In this document: piece by piece, positions 45,236 through 57,686 of the stretch | Layout: each line of letters starts with the position of its first letter | Position numbering within the stretch: position 1 is the stretch's first letter | Source of the DNA: Drechslerella dactyloides | Lineage: Eukaryota > Ascomycota > Orbiliomycetes > Orbiliales > Orbiliaceae | Length of the DNA: 64,000 bases | Direction: 5' to 3' | Assembly: GCA_020064725.1 (NCBI GenBank) | Contig: JAGTWJ010000001.1 | Coordinates: forward strand, 372,001 to 436,000 | Notes under the pieces: generated by a model | Seen by the model: only the letters and a program-made list of their open reading frames with translations | Told to the model about the DNA's origin: nothing | Databases searched by the model: none | Program-made: the position numbers and the translations under genes

Positions 45236-47844
45236 CGCGGGAGTAAGACGCGACGCGTGCGGTTCTGCGTGTGTACCGATTCGATGGACCAGGAATGTAT
45301 CGTCGTTGCAACAGTAAGGTGGGGTGTCTGTGGGGTGCTGAAAAACTCGAATCGAGAAGACAGTGTTGTGATTGCTTTATCTATGGGCGAGGATGCGATT
45401 TCTCGGATTGAGGGTAACGCTTTAGAGTGCGTAGGATGGTGACTTCTCCGATGGCAGTTGAGGAGGAGAGTGGAATGATGTGGGGGAGGTCGTGATGGAG
45501 GGAATTTGTCCTATAGATTTCTTGGTGGTTTCGAAAAGACGTTGCAGTCACACACACAATGCCGCACCGTGGATATGTTGTTGCGCCACACTTCGGCGGC
45601 TGTTTGATTCCGCTCGAATAATGGCGGTGCACAGGACGCCACACCAACACACTGCGTTTGTCCGAATTTCCGAGTTCTGCAGGTCTCGGAGGCACCCGAC
45701 ATGCTTCTAGGTTATACGGCACACCAATCATGCAAGCAGCGCAACTGGTTCCTGGAAACACGGTCGGCATCCTGGCCATTGACCCCTACATGAATAGCTC
45801 GTCCTTTATAAGTCGCAAATCTTCTCGCTGGAGAGACTCCTAGCCGATCAGAAACGAGCCGCTGTTGATATTTGCCACTCGGACGCTCGGCGGGGCTTTC
45901 CGACCGCAAGCGAGCGTTAACGTACTGTCGTGTTGGAATTTGGGCTAACGGTATGCTTTGAGCGCCAATTATTCAACCTTCAGGACAGTGTAATATATAA
46001 TATCAGATATCACATTTTTAACACGCCGGTAGCCGGAGAAAAAATGGAGCTCCGCTGGGTGGTGCATACCCGCCCGAGCATATCTTATTTTTGTTTTGGC
46101 ACCTGGCAGCCCGTGAACCGACGCGATTGTCGAGCGAGGAGGCAAGGATAATCGTATCTTACGGCATATTGACTCGGGACGGTTGTCTCCATGCTGAACG
46201 AGCTTGAGATCCGGCTGGCGGCTCGCTATTTAGGCACGCGGATGTATATACAAATACGACGCCTATCCACTCTTTGCAAGAGCTTCATTGGTCGGGTTGT
46301 ACTTGCGATGGAGAATTTTTTTCGTTTATCCTGACTCAGATTCCAAACACTCAGCTCATGCTTCGTCGGGCGTATCCTGTCCTTCACACTTGAGCTCGAG
46401 GAAACGAAATATCAATATTTTCGCCAGAACCCACCCTGCTGAGTATACGGTAAGGACACCGTTATCCGTTCTTCGCCCTTCATACTTCGGCGAGTACGAA
46501 GGAAGGGGATTTGTAAGATGTATCTGACGATACGCAGTATACTATTACCACCTCCGTCTACCGAGACTTGCCTCCCATGCCGAGCAACAAACGGCAATAA
46601 CCCCCTCGTGCATGTGAAATCGCATACGTCTCCCTCTCGTCATACAAAGCAGATGCATATATAAAGGCACACGACCCCACCGGAATTCTGCTTTATTACA
46701 GATCAAGGACAGCCTGTCATCCCCGGGTCTTCGCAAAGTGCTCTCCCGGTCGATATAACATGGAGAGCTTACCCCTCCGCCCTAGAGTTAGACTACGTGC
46801 CCACAATGTTTATAGATACCAAAGTAGGTATATACAAGGCGCATGTCTCTTTGCGTCTCTTCTTTCGCTTAGCCACACAAAATCGCCAGGTATACGCAGT
46901 CTCGAGGTCATAATTCTCGGAGATATGGCAGGATAAACGACGCTAATAAAGAGCTTAAAGTACTCCACGAGAAATCCTACGGGGTTTCTGGTAGTATATA
47001 CGTACACCACCAGAAAGTTATTCCCTCCTTTGTATCCCCATATCACCGGTTACTACCGGAGCTCAGGAAGTTCGACGAAACAAGAAGTTGGGTATGAAAC
47101 AAGGAAAATTTTTTGGAATCACCACAAATCGGGAAAAAACGGGGAATCACTTGGCTTACATTGCGACCAAATTAAAGTCTTCGTTAGATCTTTGGGTAAA
47201 GGATTCAGTAGCCTAAAACCACCGACTTTGGTTTCAACGGGCTAGACCGGCTAACGGAATCGATGCCACTCCGCTAAGCGTCAGGGGTAACGTTCCATTA
47301 AAGATCTCGATTGGTCTTCGAAGTAACGAAAGCCGGATGAAATACCGACTGCTCAGTTTTAGGCGAAAGATCAGGGCTTGCCTGCCAGAAGGGTAGCGTT
47401 CAAGGGTGTTCGCAATCAAGGTTTTTTTAATCATTGCATGGAGATTCCATGCAAAGAACACGGCGACGAACGGTCTCGATCTCGGCCGTACTAGCCCACA
47501 CAAACCGATTCATCCTTATCGCATCTCCATTGGAAGTGTGGCATGCTAGCATGCTAGCACCCTGCACATAATGATTCTCGGCATCGTCGAGAGAACCTAA
47601 TCTAATATACGGCGGTCCCGGGATTGCAACTTCAGATTTGTTAGGTGACCCCGGGAAGTCTGCGAAGGAGACAAGTGGAGGTCCCGGACCAACTGCGAGG
47701 TACAGCTGCGGTCATCTATGTTATGTTTGCTTTATGTCCGCGCGCTTTGATACGTCGAACAGCCCGGGAGAGGATATGTATAGGAACATAAGAGGAGAGG
47801 GATGATATCGAAACATCCGGAAAAAGTGGAGTAAGCTGGTGAAG
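45236..47844. other. Gene-free region between eIF2B epsilon and the Zn2Cys6 regulator
   Basis: 2.6 kb between divergent genes. The eIF2B promoter lies at its left end and the regulator promoter at its right end. ORFs (longest about 132 codons) have no recognisable domain. GCATGCTAGCATGC, a 14-bp palindrome, lies at about 47541. No transposon structure was seen. Confidence 0.5.
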
Positions 47845-50787
47845 ATGAGCGAACACGAGAAACGGAAAAGTCCTCCGCGGCTTGCACCCCGCCCTTCTGT
47901 GCTTCAGCACGTTCCTCAAAAAACGATCAAAAAGACGAAGACGAGAATCTCAAACGCTTGCACTGCCTGCAAGGCACGCAAAACTAAGGTATGCTGATCA
48001 ATGCGTGGCTGTTCTAGTCCTCTCGCGTCTTCTCGTGCGATTTAGCAAGCCATCCTCTGGAACTTCGTGTGGGTCTTGAGTCACTAGACCACCCAAGAGA
48101 GCCTATATGGACATAATCAATCGAAATTATACGCCAATCAAGATGAAGACTGACAAGCCCGTGCCCTTACTTTCTTAAACACGCATAGTGCGATAATAAC
48201 AAACCGAAATGCACCGCTTGCACAGTAAGACCGGACAGTGTTTGCGTCTATTTTCCTTCTCTTGATAAAAGAAAACGGCAAAGTGTTCCCACAGATCGAG
48301 ATGGTCGAAATAGAGAGCACGAACTTCTCACCAAAATTTTCAACGCTACGAAATACTGTTCGAAGGAAGAACTCCCCGAACTCTTGGAAGTCATACGAGG
48401 CGAAGCCACCATCGAAGAGATCGCGGAGTACGTCCAGGAGCAACTGGGAGGCAGCGATGGACCTGAGGATTCGGACATCTTAACGTCTATAGCCGCTCAG
48501 GGGCCTATAGAGAGCGAACAGGCGGAAGGCGAATCATCGACCTCGTCCCGAACTTCTAACCGGTAAGATCTTCAACACCACTCACGCCCTCCGGCTTTAC
48601 CTGGCTGTGTACAAGTATCGCGTCTTCCCTTCCCCCGTCTATGGACAAACTCGATTTCGGCCGCGAAACCACGGCTCACGCAATTCACACCGTATACCAT
48701 CGGGACTGCAGTAAATCCACTGGCGCCATGGATATTGGAAACATAGTACAGATCTCGGTTCCTTCAGTTCCTTCACAACCTTGGACATCGATTACGCAAA
48801 ACGATGAATTTGTTTCTCACCTCGTTCAGCTTTTCTTTACTTGGGAGGCCCCCCTTTACGACATTATCGAAAAAGATTTATTCGTCACCGATATGAGATC
48901 TGGAGACCCAAAAACATCATCATACTGCTCTTCTTTGCTCGTTAATATCGTCCTCGCGACTGCATCTGTCAGTATTTCCCCTGGAAAACTTTTGTTCTTT
49001 TCCCAAACTTTTCCCGACTTGAACGAGCGGCTAATCTGCCATTGCTGATATCGCGTATATTAATAGATACACTCCGATCGAGACGAAAGCGTTTTGGATG
49101 ATGAAGACCACCGAACAAGCGGCCTTCATTTCTATGCAGAAGCCGAACGCCTCTGGCGTGTGGGCGACCAGTCGACATCTCTTACGAACATGCAAGCGCT
49201 AATTACAATGCACTACTTTGAAGCCCAACGGGGAAACGACTTTGCCGGTATGGAATACTTCGAACGCGGCATGGAAATGTACAAAGAAATTATCTCCGAG
49301 AACTTCAAAAGATATGATGCAGAGGGAAACCCTTTGCAACTAAGTTGGCCCTGCTGGAAACTTTGGGCTCGTAAATGGTATGCATCATTAATGTTCGGCC
49401 CCGACATTGATCCCATGTCGCTATCCAGTGGATTACAGCCATACGTTCATCCATCGATTCAATCGCATATGCCAGGCTACTGAACTTGAGGCCAACTTTC
49501 ATTATTTCCGTCCATCAAGTCTTACCACGAACTCTTACCACGAACTCTTGCCACGGACCCTTACCATGGACTCTTACTCTGAAGCCTTACCACGCCATTG
49601 CCGTTGGGACGTTCGGACTCTCTTGCTGATATTCATCCGGTCGGTAGTTTTGCAGCCTTGATTTTACGACACCCTTATGAGATCCCTCCACCAGACCTCC
49701 CAAGGCCACAAATTCCAGACCAAGACGATCCAAACGATACCTGGCAGCCGTATCCACAGCTCGCGCGATCCCGTCCTCAGCGGAAGGCCGAATTAGCGAA
49801 CCATTGCATCGATCTCGCGATACACGTACACGAAATTAGTTGGTACCTATACTCGAAAGATCAACCCAAAGTCGAACCCTCCAGTATCATCAGTCTCCAT
49901 GGCAAACTACAACAGTGGTATGAGAATTATCTGGCGTCCTTCGTGGACCCAGATGGTAACATCACGATGGGACCAGATCTCGTTCTACAGTAAGTGCTGA
50001 GATTTTCCCACCGCACGATCGCGTCGGCAACACATTTTCGCCATCGAATCAGAAGAACCTCATCCCGGAATTACAACACGGCGGCTTATACGCCGGGGGT
50101 TTATACCTTACTAACTGGGACACACCCTTGTGCAACAGGATTTTCTTCCATGCAATCGAGATACACCTCGTTAGAGGCAGCCTATCTGACAGCGCCCCGA
50201 TAAGCTCCGAAAACTCCCAAATGATCTCCATCGCGCTCCAATCGGCATGCGAGTCCGCCAGACTACAGAAAGCGTACTACCACCTCTACGGAGTGAGAGG
50301 CATACTGCCAATCACGTACAATGCCTACCAATCGACGCTGGTGTCTTTATATTTCCTAGAAATCAAAGAGTGTCGCGACGCGTTTATTGAAAATGCAAAG
50401 GCGCTGTACAGACTCGGGAAAAAAAGGGTAATATCCACATTTGAACTCTGGATCATCGGATCGCTCGCGAAAACGGACGATATCAAGCTTCCTGAGGCGG
50501 TTGTCAAGATGTTGAAGTCTATCGACCCTATGCGTCACATGTTCGAGCAAAAGAAGAGTAGAATCCCTGTCCCGGCTCTGAGTGCGAAGGCCCCCGCCTT
50601 GCTTAAGTTCAAGGAAGGGTTGTTGGGCGGCAGCAGCTCGGCTGGACAGTCAGCAGACTCCGCATCACGGACAATTACCGAAGGTAAAGGGAAAAATCTA
50701 TCTACTAGTATGTTTGACGAAATTGACCCAGTCCTTGGCGATTTGACGGAATACTACGAAAAGATGCTCACTTTCAATGATTCTTGA
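47845..50787 (+). CDS. Zn2Cys6 fungal-specific transcription factor (central exons uncertain)
   Basis: DNA-binding regulator. Exons supported by motifs are 47845-47988, 48189-48562, 48616-48967, 49067-about 49377, about 49656-49989 and 50139-50787. The zinc cluster is C39, C42, C49, C56, C59, C67 (ACTACKARKTK|CDNNKPKCTAC), split by a 200-bp intron. The fungal_trans domain follows: SIHSDRDESVLDDEDHRTSG, LHFYAEAERLW, LRHPYEIPPPDLPRP, DTWQPYP and QIFFHAIEIHLVRGS. Between 49378 and 49655 no model gives the usual WG-F motif. Using introns 49378-49438 and 49603-49655 keeps a 775-residue frame open, but both donors and branch sites are weak. A 13-bp tandem repeat sits in this part. Target genes are unknown. 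Confidence 0.78.
49520..49597 (+). repeat. 13-bp tandem repeat, six units, inside the Zn2Cys6 gene
   Basis: Units follow the pattern TCTTACCACGAAC; the first two are identical and the next four diverge at 1-6 positions. Six units make 78 bp, or 26 codons, so the full array is frame-neutral although each single unit shifts the frame. Confidence 0.88.
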
Positions 50788-51714
50788 GCCCGAACACGTG
50801 GGAGTTTTTGCCGTGTTGAACATGTGGTATCTTTGCCTCTACCCTCTCTGCTCACTTTGTTGCGTCTGGTCTCAAAATTCAACAGTCATTCACCTCCTGA
50901 TCTTACTGTCTTGTCAAAAGCATAACTTCGATGAATATAGTGTACTTGCTCAGACTCAACCGTCTCAGAGTTACTATTTCATCTCAGTATAATCCGCATA
51001 ACATCCTTTATTTTATCAATTCAATCTGCCAGTTCTGATTCTACCGAGCTACTCCTTTGTTATTACATTTCCGAATTTAACTTCGACTTAAACAGATTTA
51101 TAGACTGGACGATGCATGTATCAACCGCCCAAAAAAAGATGAAAAAGGGAAAAAAGAAAAAAGAAAGAAGAAAAGTCTCATTCAAAAGCCCAAGTCATCT
51201 ACATGCTTACGATGCGTAGTCTGTTGCGTATTGAAAAAGTTCGAAATATATCTTACTATATCTCTGCCCAACTGAATTGAAGCCATCTGAACAACCGTCT
51301 TGTATAGCAAGCCATATCTTACTGTTGCACTTCAAAAGCACTTTCGATTAGTTGGACTACAATTCTTCAGCCGAAAGTTTATAATTTCTATCTGAATATA
51401 TTTCCTTATTGTTTTATTGTTTAACCTTTTTTGTATTGATTCGAGTACCCGTGCCGCCAGCCAGCTATGAAGATCTTCTCACGAGCCGAATGAAATATGT
51501 ACTTACGCCAGCAATTAGTCTCGTTGTATACATACTTATATCTTTGAATTTAAATACTTTATATTATTCTTACCATAGTATCTTGTAGATAATACCAATA
51601 TAGTAATACATATATGGGATATAGCCTTCGATCTATATAGATTAATATATTAGGTCATTCAGAGGCCATACGATATATAGTTCTGCCCTTGGATGTCCAC
51701 GGACCCACTCCTAA
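50788..51714. other. AT-rich convergent 3' region
   Basis: 927 bp between the regulator and the acetyltransferase, strongly AT-rich from 51000 to 51680 with A-runs at about 51126-51170. It is consistent with two converging 3' UTRs. No gene is seen. Confidence 0.55.
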
Positions 51715-52668
51715 CTACGCGTCCGTACGGAAAGTCTTCTGAAACACAGTCGCATCAACATACTTCTCTCCATCTCCAACCCTCAGTCTCCCAGCATCCT
51801 TCACCCGCCCCGACCTCGTGAACCCGAGCCGATCCCATAGTTTACAACTGGCAACATTTGACTCAAACACCAAATTGAAGATACTCGATTGATAACCCTT
51901 TGGGAAGATATCGCGTTAATTTTTGTATTTTTCCAGAGGTATTTTGTCTCGTAAACCAGACTACCAGTCCTAGAGTCTTCACAGGCTAAAGGATGGCATC
52001 TGGCTCACGGAACAAGAGGTATTTAATGAAGGCAAGGTAGTACTTACCAGGAGCGGGGCGTAAACTAAGAATGCATCCGCCATCACACCCCCGACGCCCT
52101 TACCCCTCGCAGTCTTCACTGTCAGAAACGCACCGTTGCAGACGTGCGAGCATCTCCCTACGATATTTCACAGAAATATTAACACTCAAGCACGCTCACG
52201 CACCTCCAGCTTTCCCTCGTTCACATATATAAAAAGCCTTCGCCATTCTTCCCCCCTCGAATTCCTAATGACAGAAGGGAATCAAGAGCAGAAGTACATA
52301 CCAGGATAATTCGGCTTCACATGGAAACTTCCCACCACCTCATCACTCCCCTCCATGGGATCCACCGTAACCACCCCAGCGAAGCTACCGAACCAATAAC
52401 CTTCAAACGTCACCGCATCCATCTCCTCGTCCATAGGATACGTATCCCCCGCCTCAATTTCCCCATTCATCTCCTCGCAGAGCAGATCTACGACACCCCG
52501 TGCTGGCGGCTCATGGTAACCGTTAATGTACGGTGTCACAAGAACCCTGGTGCCGTCTTTCAGCGTCGCGGGAATTGGGAGTACTTTTTCGGGCATGTAA
52601 TTTAGCCGCGCGGGGCCTGAAAGATGCTTGCGTGGCGCGGTAGGATCATCCAGAGCTGCCGGAGACAT
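51715..52668 (-). CDS. MPR1-like GNAT N-acetyltransferase
   Basis: Exons on the minus strand are 52302-52668, 52048-52157 and 51715-51897, giving 219 residues. The GNAT fold is visible: GYWFGSFAGVVTVD, VVGSFHVKPNYPGRCSHVCN, ARGKGVGGVMADAFLVYAPLLGY (acetyl-CoA loop RGKGVG) and SSIFNLVFESNVASCKLWDRLGF. The NYPGRCSHVCN and YAPLLGY segments are characteristic of yeast Mpr1, which acetylates azetidine-2-carboxylate and related toxic proline analogues and limits oxidative stress. Substrate here is inferred from that family only. The splice sites restore these motifs in frame. Upstream (52669-53616) has no gene. Confidence 0.82.
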
Positions 52669-53616
52669 GGCGAGACCATGTACAAAGGTCTTCGAATGTC
52701 GTGTGTTATACTAACTAACGTGACGAGTGTGAAAATTCTGCGTTGCTCATGAAAAAATACAACAGGGCGATGTCGACTTTGACTTTACGAAAGGGTCGTC
52801 CCTGGGTATAAAGGGTATAAATTATGAGAAAGTGTATTCCGGGAGGTATATTGACGCGATTGAGTCTATAGGGACTGCCATGCTCAATATATATACTTGT
52901 GGATGAAGTTCGGGTATCTCCATTGATCCAGAAAACTCCGAAACTTCTACTAAGTAAACCGCATTGTGAAGGATCTATCGGCCTAGACCCACAGCTCCAC
53001 TTGACAAGGGTATGTATCTCAGAGCTCGACCATTTCATTCCTAATATCGGCTGGACGGCAAAACGACTATTGAATCAAAAAAAGGTTGCCGTACGGTCCT
53101 GTATGCAGCCTCAATAGAACAAAAGAAAAATGCAGTCGCCAAACCGGCAAGCAATAGAATAGCTCATTATCATGAGTCAACAAAAAGACCATGCTCCATC
53201 AAATGCTGCTTCGCAAGAGTAAGAGGGTATCGATGGCGAAAGAAGAAGCCTCCCAATCATAGAAAAAAAAAAAAAAAAAAAGAGCCAGAGGACAAACAAG
53301 AAACCTATGCGCATACCTGGCTTCAAAAATCCCAAGAGGGCAGATCAGAAACGGAATTCTCCTCTTTGCAAAGACAACTTCTGTTTCTCGCATTCACCCA
53401 CTGTTGCATATCCCATTTCCCCCGCATTGCATACTTCTCACGAAGCCATTGCTGCCCTTGCAACATACGATCCAGGAAACTTTCCTAAGATTCGTTACTC
53501 CCAAAGAGACTCTTCCTATATACGACTCCTTGAAGATTGTCCGCTGCTCGTCCGTATGTTTTTGACGGAGCTTTTGCTGACTAAAGAGTACTTTGGTTAA
53601 GAACTCATCCTTTGAC
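52669..53616. other. Spacer between MPR1-like gene and MLH3
   Basis: 948 bp with the acetyltransferase promoter on the left and the MLH3 3' end on the right. It includes a 19-A run at 53263-53281. Short ORFs are without domains. Confidence 0.5.
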
Positions 53617-56400
53617 TCAATCGACGTAAGGTTCGACGACGCCGCCTGCTGTGAGGTCGAAGATGGGTACCACGCTGGGTCGGCCATGGGCACAGATGAA
53701 GGGGAATGTGCATTTGGCAAGTTCCCTGATCAGAGTGATGCATTCATGATGTGTTAGCTCATCATTGAACATCACCGCACCTGGAACGCACCGGAGGTTT
53801 AGCACTACGATCATTGGCCGTTGGAAGGTTGAGTTACTTACTTCGGCAGGACCGTGATGCAAAGACGTCGCACAGCTTTCTCGGCGCAGAGGCTTGTCGT
53901 TTTACCCAATCAGATCCCGCGGGATAGGCCTTGAAGCCGTCGCTCTTCATCTCACCCACCCAACCAATCACGAGATCTATGATGACCGTAGGGTCGGGCA
54001 CACATCGTTCCGCGACAAGCTCCTGGGCGCCACGGACATCGACGGTTGCTTCCTCTCCCGCTCCTGAGACATCGAAGACAAAGCCCCATTGCCTCACCTG
54101 CGGCAGATGATGGAACAAGATCTCGCCATCCGCGTACGACAACTCGAAGGATATCGGCTTCTGCAGCGGCTTCGGCTCATTATCGTAGCCCTTCCACAAC
54201 GCTTCGAGCTTGATCCTTTCGTCGACGGCATGTTGGTCGGCGGCGATCAAGGCCTGCGGCTCCTCACTGACGGCGAGAATAAACTTCTGCTCCAGCTGTC
54301 GGGGGAGGACTCTTGCGGTTTCAAGAGACTTCTTGCTTAGGTTTACTCTCTTGCCTTCATCGAACTTGGAGTACGACCCGTAGCTGCGCGCAGAGTACGG
54401 CTGGTGAATCCGAGCCTCCGGTAGCGGGAACACAGAATCGTTTTCGTAAGTCTATCCGCCGTGATTAATTTCATGTTTCCACTTTGGCAGGAAAATCTAA
54501 GGTTGAACATACCAGGCGAGTTCCCCACACAACGACTTCCTTAGGCGGCACGACAGGCGGAATGATCTTTTTGGGAACTTGATTCGGCCGGCTAGGTGTT
54601 ACTAACGGCGATTGGATGTAGGCATGGGGCGGCAAGCCCGGCCCCTGTATTGCGGAGCGCCTTGAGGGCCGTTGCTGGAGGGGTCTTGAGGGGGCCGGCA
54701 GCACGGCGCTCTGCTGCACCACCGTTGCTTGTTCCTGACGCCGGCCTTCCATGATCGTAGCCATACCACGCTCTGGTGCTGGCATTTGCCCGGGGGGTGG
54801 CCTACGCAGGGGAAAGGGCTCTGATACTCTCATCTTACCGGCGAAAAGCTCTCGCTCGACAGGAGGCAGAGCGAGTCTGCTTCGCATGACTCCGACAAAC
54901 TCATAAGAGGTCCGCTGCCTCTTCGGGTTGTGTTCCCCAGTCATCTGAGGGCCCGAAGACCTGCGCTTGACCGAGTACTTGTGCTCCCTCAGGAATTGCT
55001 CCAAGAGAGACTCCACGAGGCCGGTGACCTCGGTGGCGGCCGGCTCCTCCAAATCCACACGGTTATATGGGTGAGAGGGTATTGCCTTCGCCGTGATGAA
55101 GATGACAAAGGCGGGATGCTTCTCCGCTCCAGCTTTGCCATTGGCAGTAGCGAAGTTGGATGCATTGAAGATGGCGTTCGCCTTCGCATATATTGAAGCG
55201 GCCCTGGCCACCGGAGAGCTGTTCAAATCTAACCACGCGGATCAGCAAAGCCAACCGGCAGACAAGATTCGGCTTTAGAAGGAGCACCAGAGGGAACACT
55301 TACAGATAAACTGGGTATGCGAATCGCTGATCGGCCCGTAACCGATCATGGCATCAACGGAGATGTTGGCCCATTCCGCTGCCGCGGGCCTCCAGTCCAC
55401 AGAGGGGAAGCCAGCTATCTCCAAAATCTTCTTCCGCCTAGCCAGCCCCTTGTCCGCAGCAAGCAGGACGAACGCCGACCGCTTCTTCTGGTCATCGAGG
55501 ATCACCCTCAGGTCACCCTCTGGAGCGCACAGCAGCGCCTCGACGAGCCTCTTGCGCACATCTCGGTTTAGCCGGTTCTCCTCTGCGGCGCTCATGTCAT
55601 TACGCAGCCGCGCTCTCAAGGCCACGTCGCCGAACAGATTGCGCACCATGACCTTCGTGCCCATCGCGGTCAGGCGGCGGGTCTCGTTCTCCTCGATCTT
55701 GCAGGAGATCTTCTTCCCGAAATTGAAGACGGTCGCGTAGGTGGGGATGTACCCCCTGTGCCTACTGAAGATATGCGCTTGGGTCGCCTGGGCGAGGGAG
55801 ACCAGGAAGGCGCCGGCATACCCATTCGAGGACCCGGCTAGGTCCTCGTGAGAAGTAGCTTGAAGTATCCACATGCAGTCAGCCAATGCTAATCTTCTGT
55901 TGGTAGTCTCCGACTACATAGGTAGATATATTCATATTTCACTTACCGAACTTCTCGCCGATGAGAGCCATGTCGTCCGGGTGGACGCCCGGCCCATTGT
56001 CGAAGACAGCGGCGTAGCCGCTTCTTGCGTTCCAGGTGATGTCTACCTTGGTGGCTCCGGCCGTGACGCCTTTTAAATCGAATAATCAGTAAGCCAAGTC
56101 ACAAATGCACGCACACGGACACACACACATACACGCGCGCACAAACGCACATGTGCACGGCACATACGCTCGCAGATGATATATAAAGACACACATCCGC
56201 AGTGCAGAGACACAACGGCGGAGCAGCACAACAACAGAAGGAGGGTCGAAGAGGAGGGAGGTCTTACTATTGGCAAACAGACCGACGACGACATCACCGA
56301 TGCCAGTGATAGTGACTGTGCTCGTCAGCTTAGCAGCCACCTGGTTGTCGAGCACTGTGATTCGACCTGGATTGCCAGTCGAGATCCTCGAGGCAGCCAT
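53617..56400 (-). CDS. MLH3: MutL homologue MLH3 (mismatch repair/meiotic crossover)
   Basis: Partner of MLH1 in the MutL-gamma nuclease that resolves meiotic crossovers. Exons on the minus strand are 56268-56400, 55947-56069, 55304-55858, 54513-55228, 53842-54451 and 53617-53780, giving 766 residues. GHKL part: VVVGLFANSVTAGATKVD, DNGPGV at residues 68-73, and MGTKVMVRNLFG. The catalytic Glu position is Gly40, and the GFRGEAL motif reads GYAGAFL. The C-terminal part keeps the endonuclease motif DQHAVDERIKLE (D581, E587, E592), CRSAVMFNDEL and FPFICAHGRPSVVP. The start at 56400 was chosen because the upstream frame lacks an ATG. Intron 1 contains a CA-rich repeat. Confidence 0.9.
56094..56165. 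repeat. CA-rich microsatellite in intron 1 of MLH3
   Basis: Imperfect alternating AC/CA/CG dinucleotides (ACACGGACACACACACATACACGCG pattern) of about 70 bp inside the 198-bp intron. Confidence 0.8.
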
Positions 56401-57686
56401 CGGCGAGCCCAGACGGGCACCGCCAGCCAGCACAGGAAGAGACAACGAGGGCGAGGGGACTCCACTAGAACGGCCAACGACGCCAGCACTGTGAGGCACC
56501 GAAGACGACGAATTGGGACGATGAGACCAAGCTGAAGACACGGCTGCTGCTTGTTGCTGCTACGTGCCTGGTGGTTTGCTTGCGTGCTCGCTCGCTCGCT
56601 CGCTTGCTTGCGTGCTTTCTCACCACTTACAGCTGAAGCGTATACCAAGTCGGATAGCTCATGGACTACAGAGAGGATATGATGAGGAGCAGACTATGGA
56701 GAGCGGAACGGGAGGAGTGAGATGGAAAGCTTCGAAAGGAGATGGAGAAAGAGAACCCAAAGACGGAGGCGGGGAGCCGTTAAATACCTTTCCAGCATGC
56801 TGGAATAAACGCCGCCGTTTACAGGCGACACCCAGGCGGCAGGCGCGGTCGTCCGAGGGCTGTAATCAAGCTATACGGTGATAGACGTGGTCGTTTTGAT
56901 GAAGTTGTTAGAGCGGCGGTGGATGGCATCGCCATAACAAGCGAGGGTGTTGGGAGTAAACGCCCTTTTAAATTCAACACACCAGCTCGCGTCGGCGCCC
57001 TGACGCGAAGGCAGGTGACTCACCCGCGACCCCCAATTAGGGCTGATTTAATGGTCCCGGAGACTAGCAATGGCCGTGTTACGAGAATGGCCTGTTCGGT
57101 GAGCTCAGACCTCTGTCCTTCACCGTTCCGCATGAGAAACGTCCAAAACGCAAAATCCCAAATTGACGTGAACACAGTACACCAGGTTAAATCCGCTGGA
57201 ACGACCCAAATGTGGCTCCAGGACGTCGATGTTCGGATTTCCGTATCTGTTAACTATACCACACCACCTAGTAATCTTGGGGCTCAGGTCTGGCCTCGAG
57301 ACTCTCCAGGTGCATGTCTTTTGCGAGTGCCTGCAACTTGCTTTCCAGACTTGATGTCAAGACTGAATAAGGTGCTATGAAGGTATGAATGCACGTAGTA
57401 TAACCTACTCGTCGGCCTTCTTTGTCGTTAGGAGACTACTAGTCTAAGAGCCAGACGGATGTGAGTTCACGGATACTACGTAGCGTCGTGCATGTCTGTG
57501 TGGTCCGGGTAAATGTATACTACTTTTGATCAAAGCCAACCTTCAAGTCATGAGGCACGTTTATCGTTTTATCAATGAAGCCTCCTCCTTTAGATACATG
57601 CAATTCGTCATTCAACAGCGTTTTCCAGCGCGTGACCAAATGCTACTACTAAAGACTTACCAAGAAGTATCTCCCATCATCCGCTT
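56401..57686. other. Upstream region of MLH3 and 3' flank of trehalose synthase gene
   Basis: 1.29 kb. A (GCTC)n-like run CTCGCTCGCTCGCTTGCTTG lies at about 56588. The 57000-57600 part is the 3' region of the trehalose gene. No conserved ORF is seen. Confidence 0.45.
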
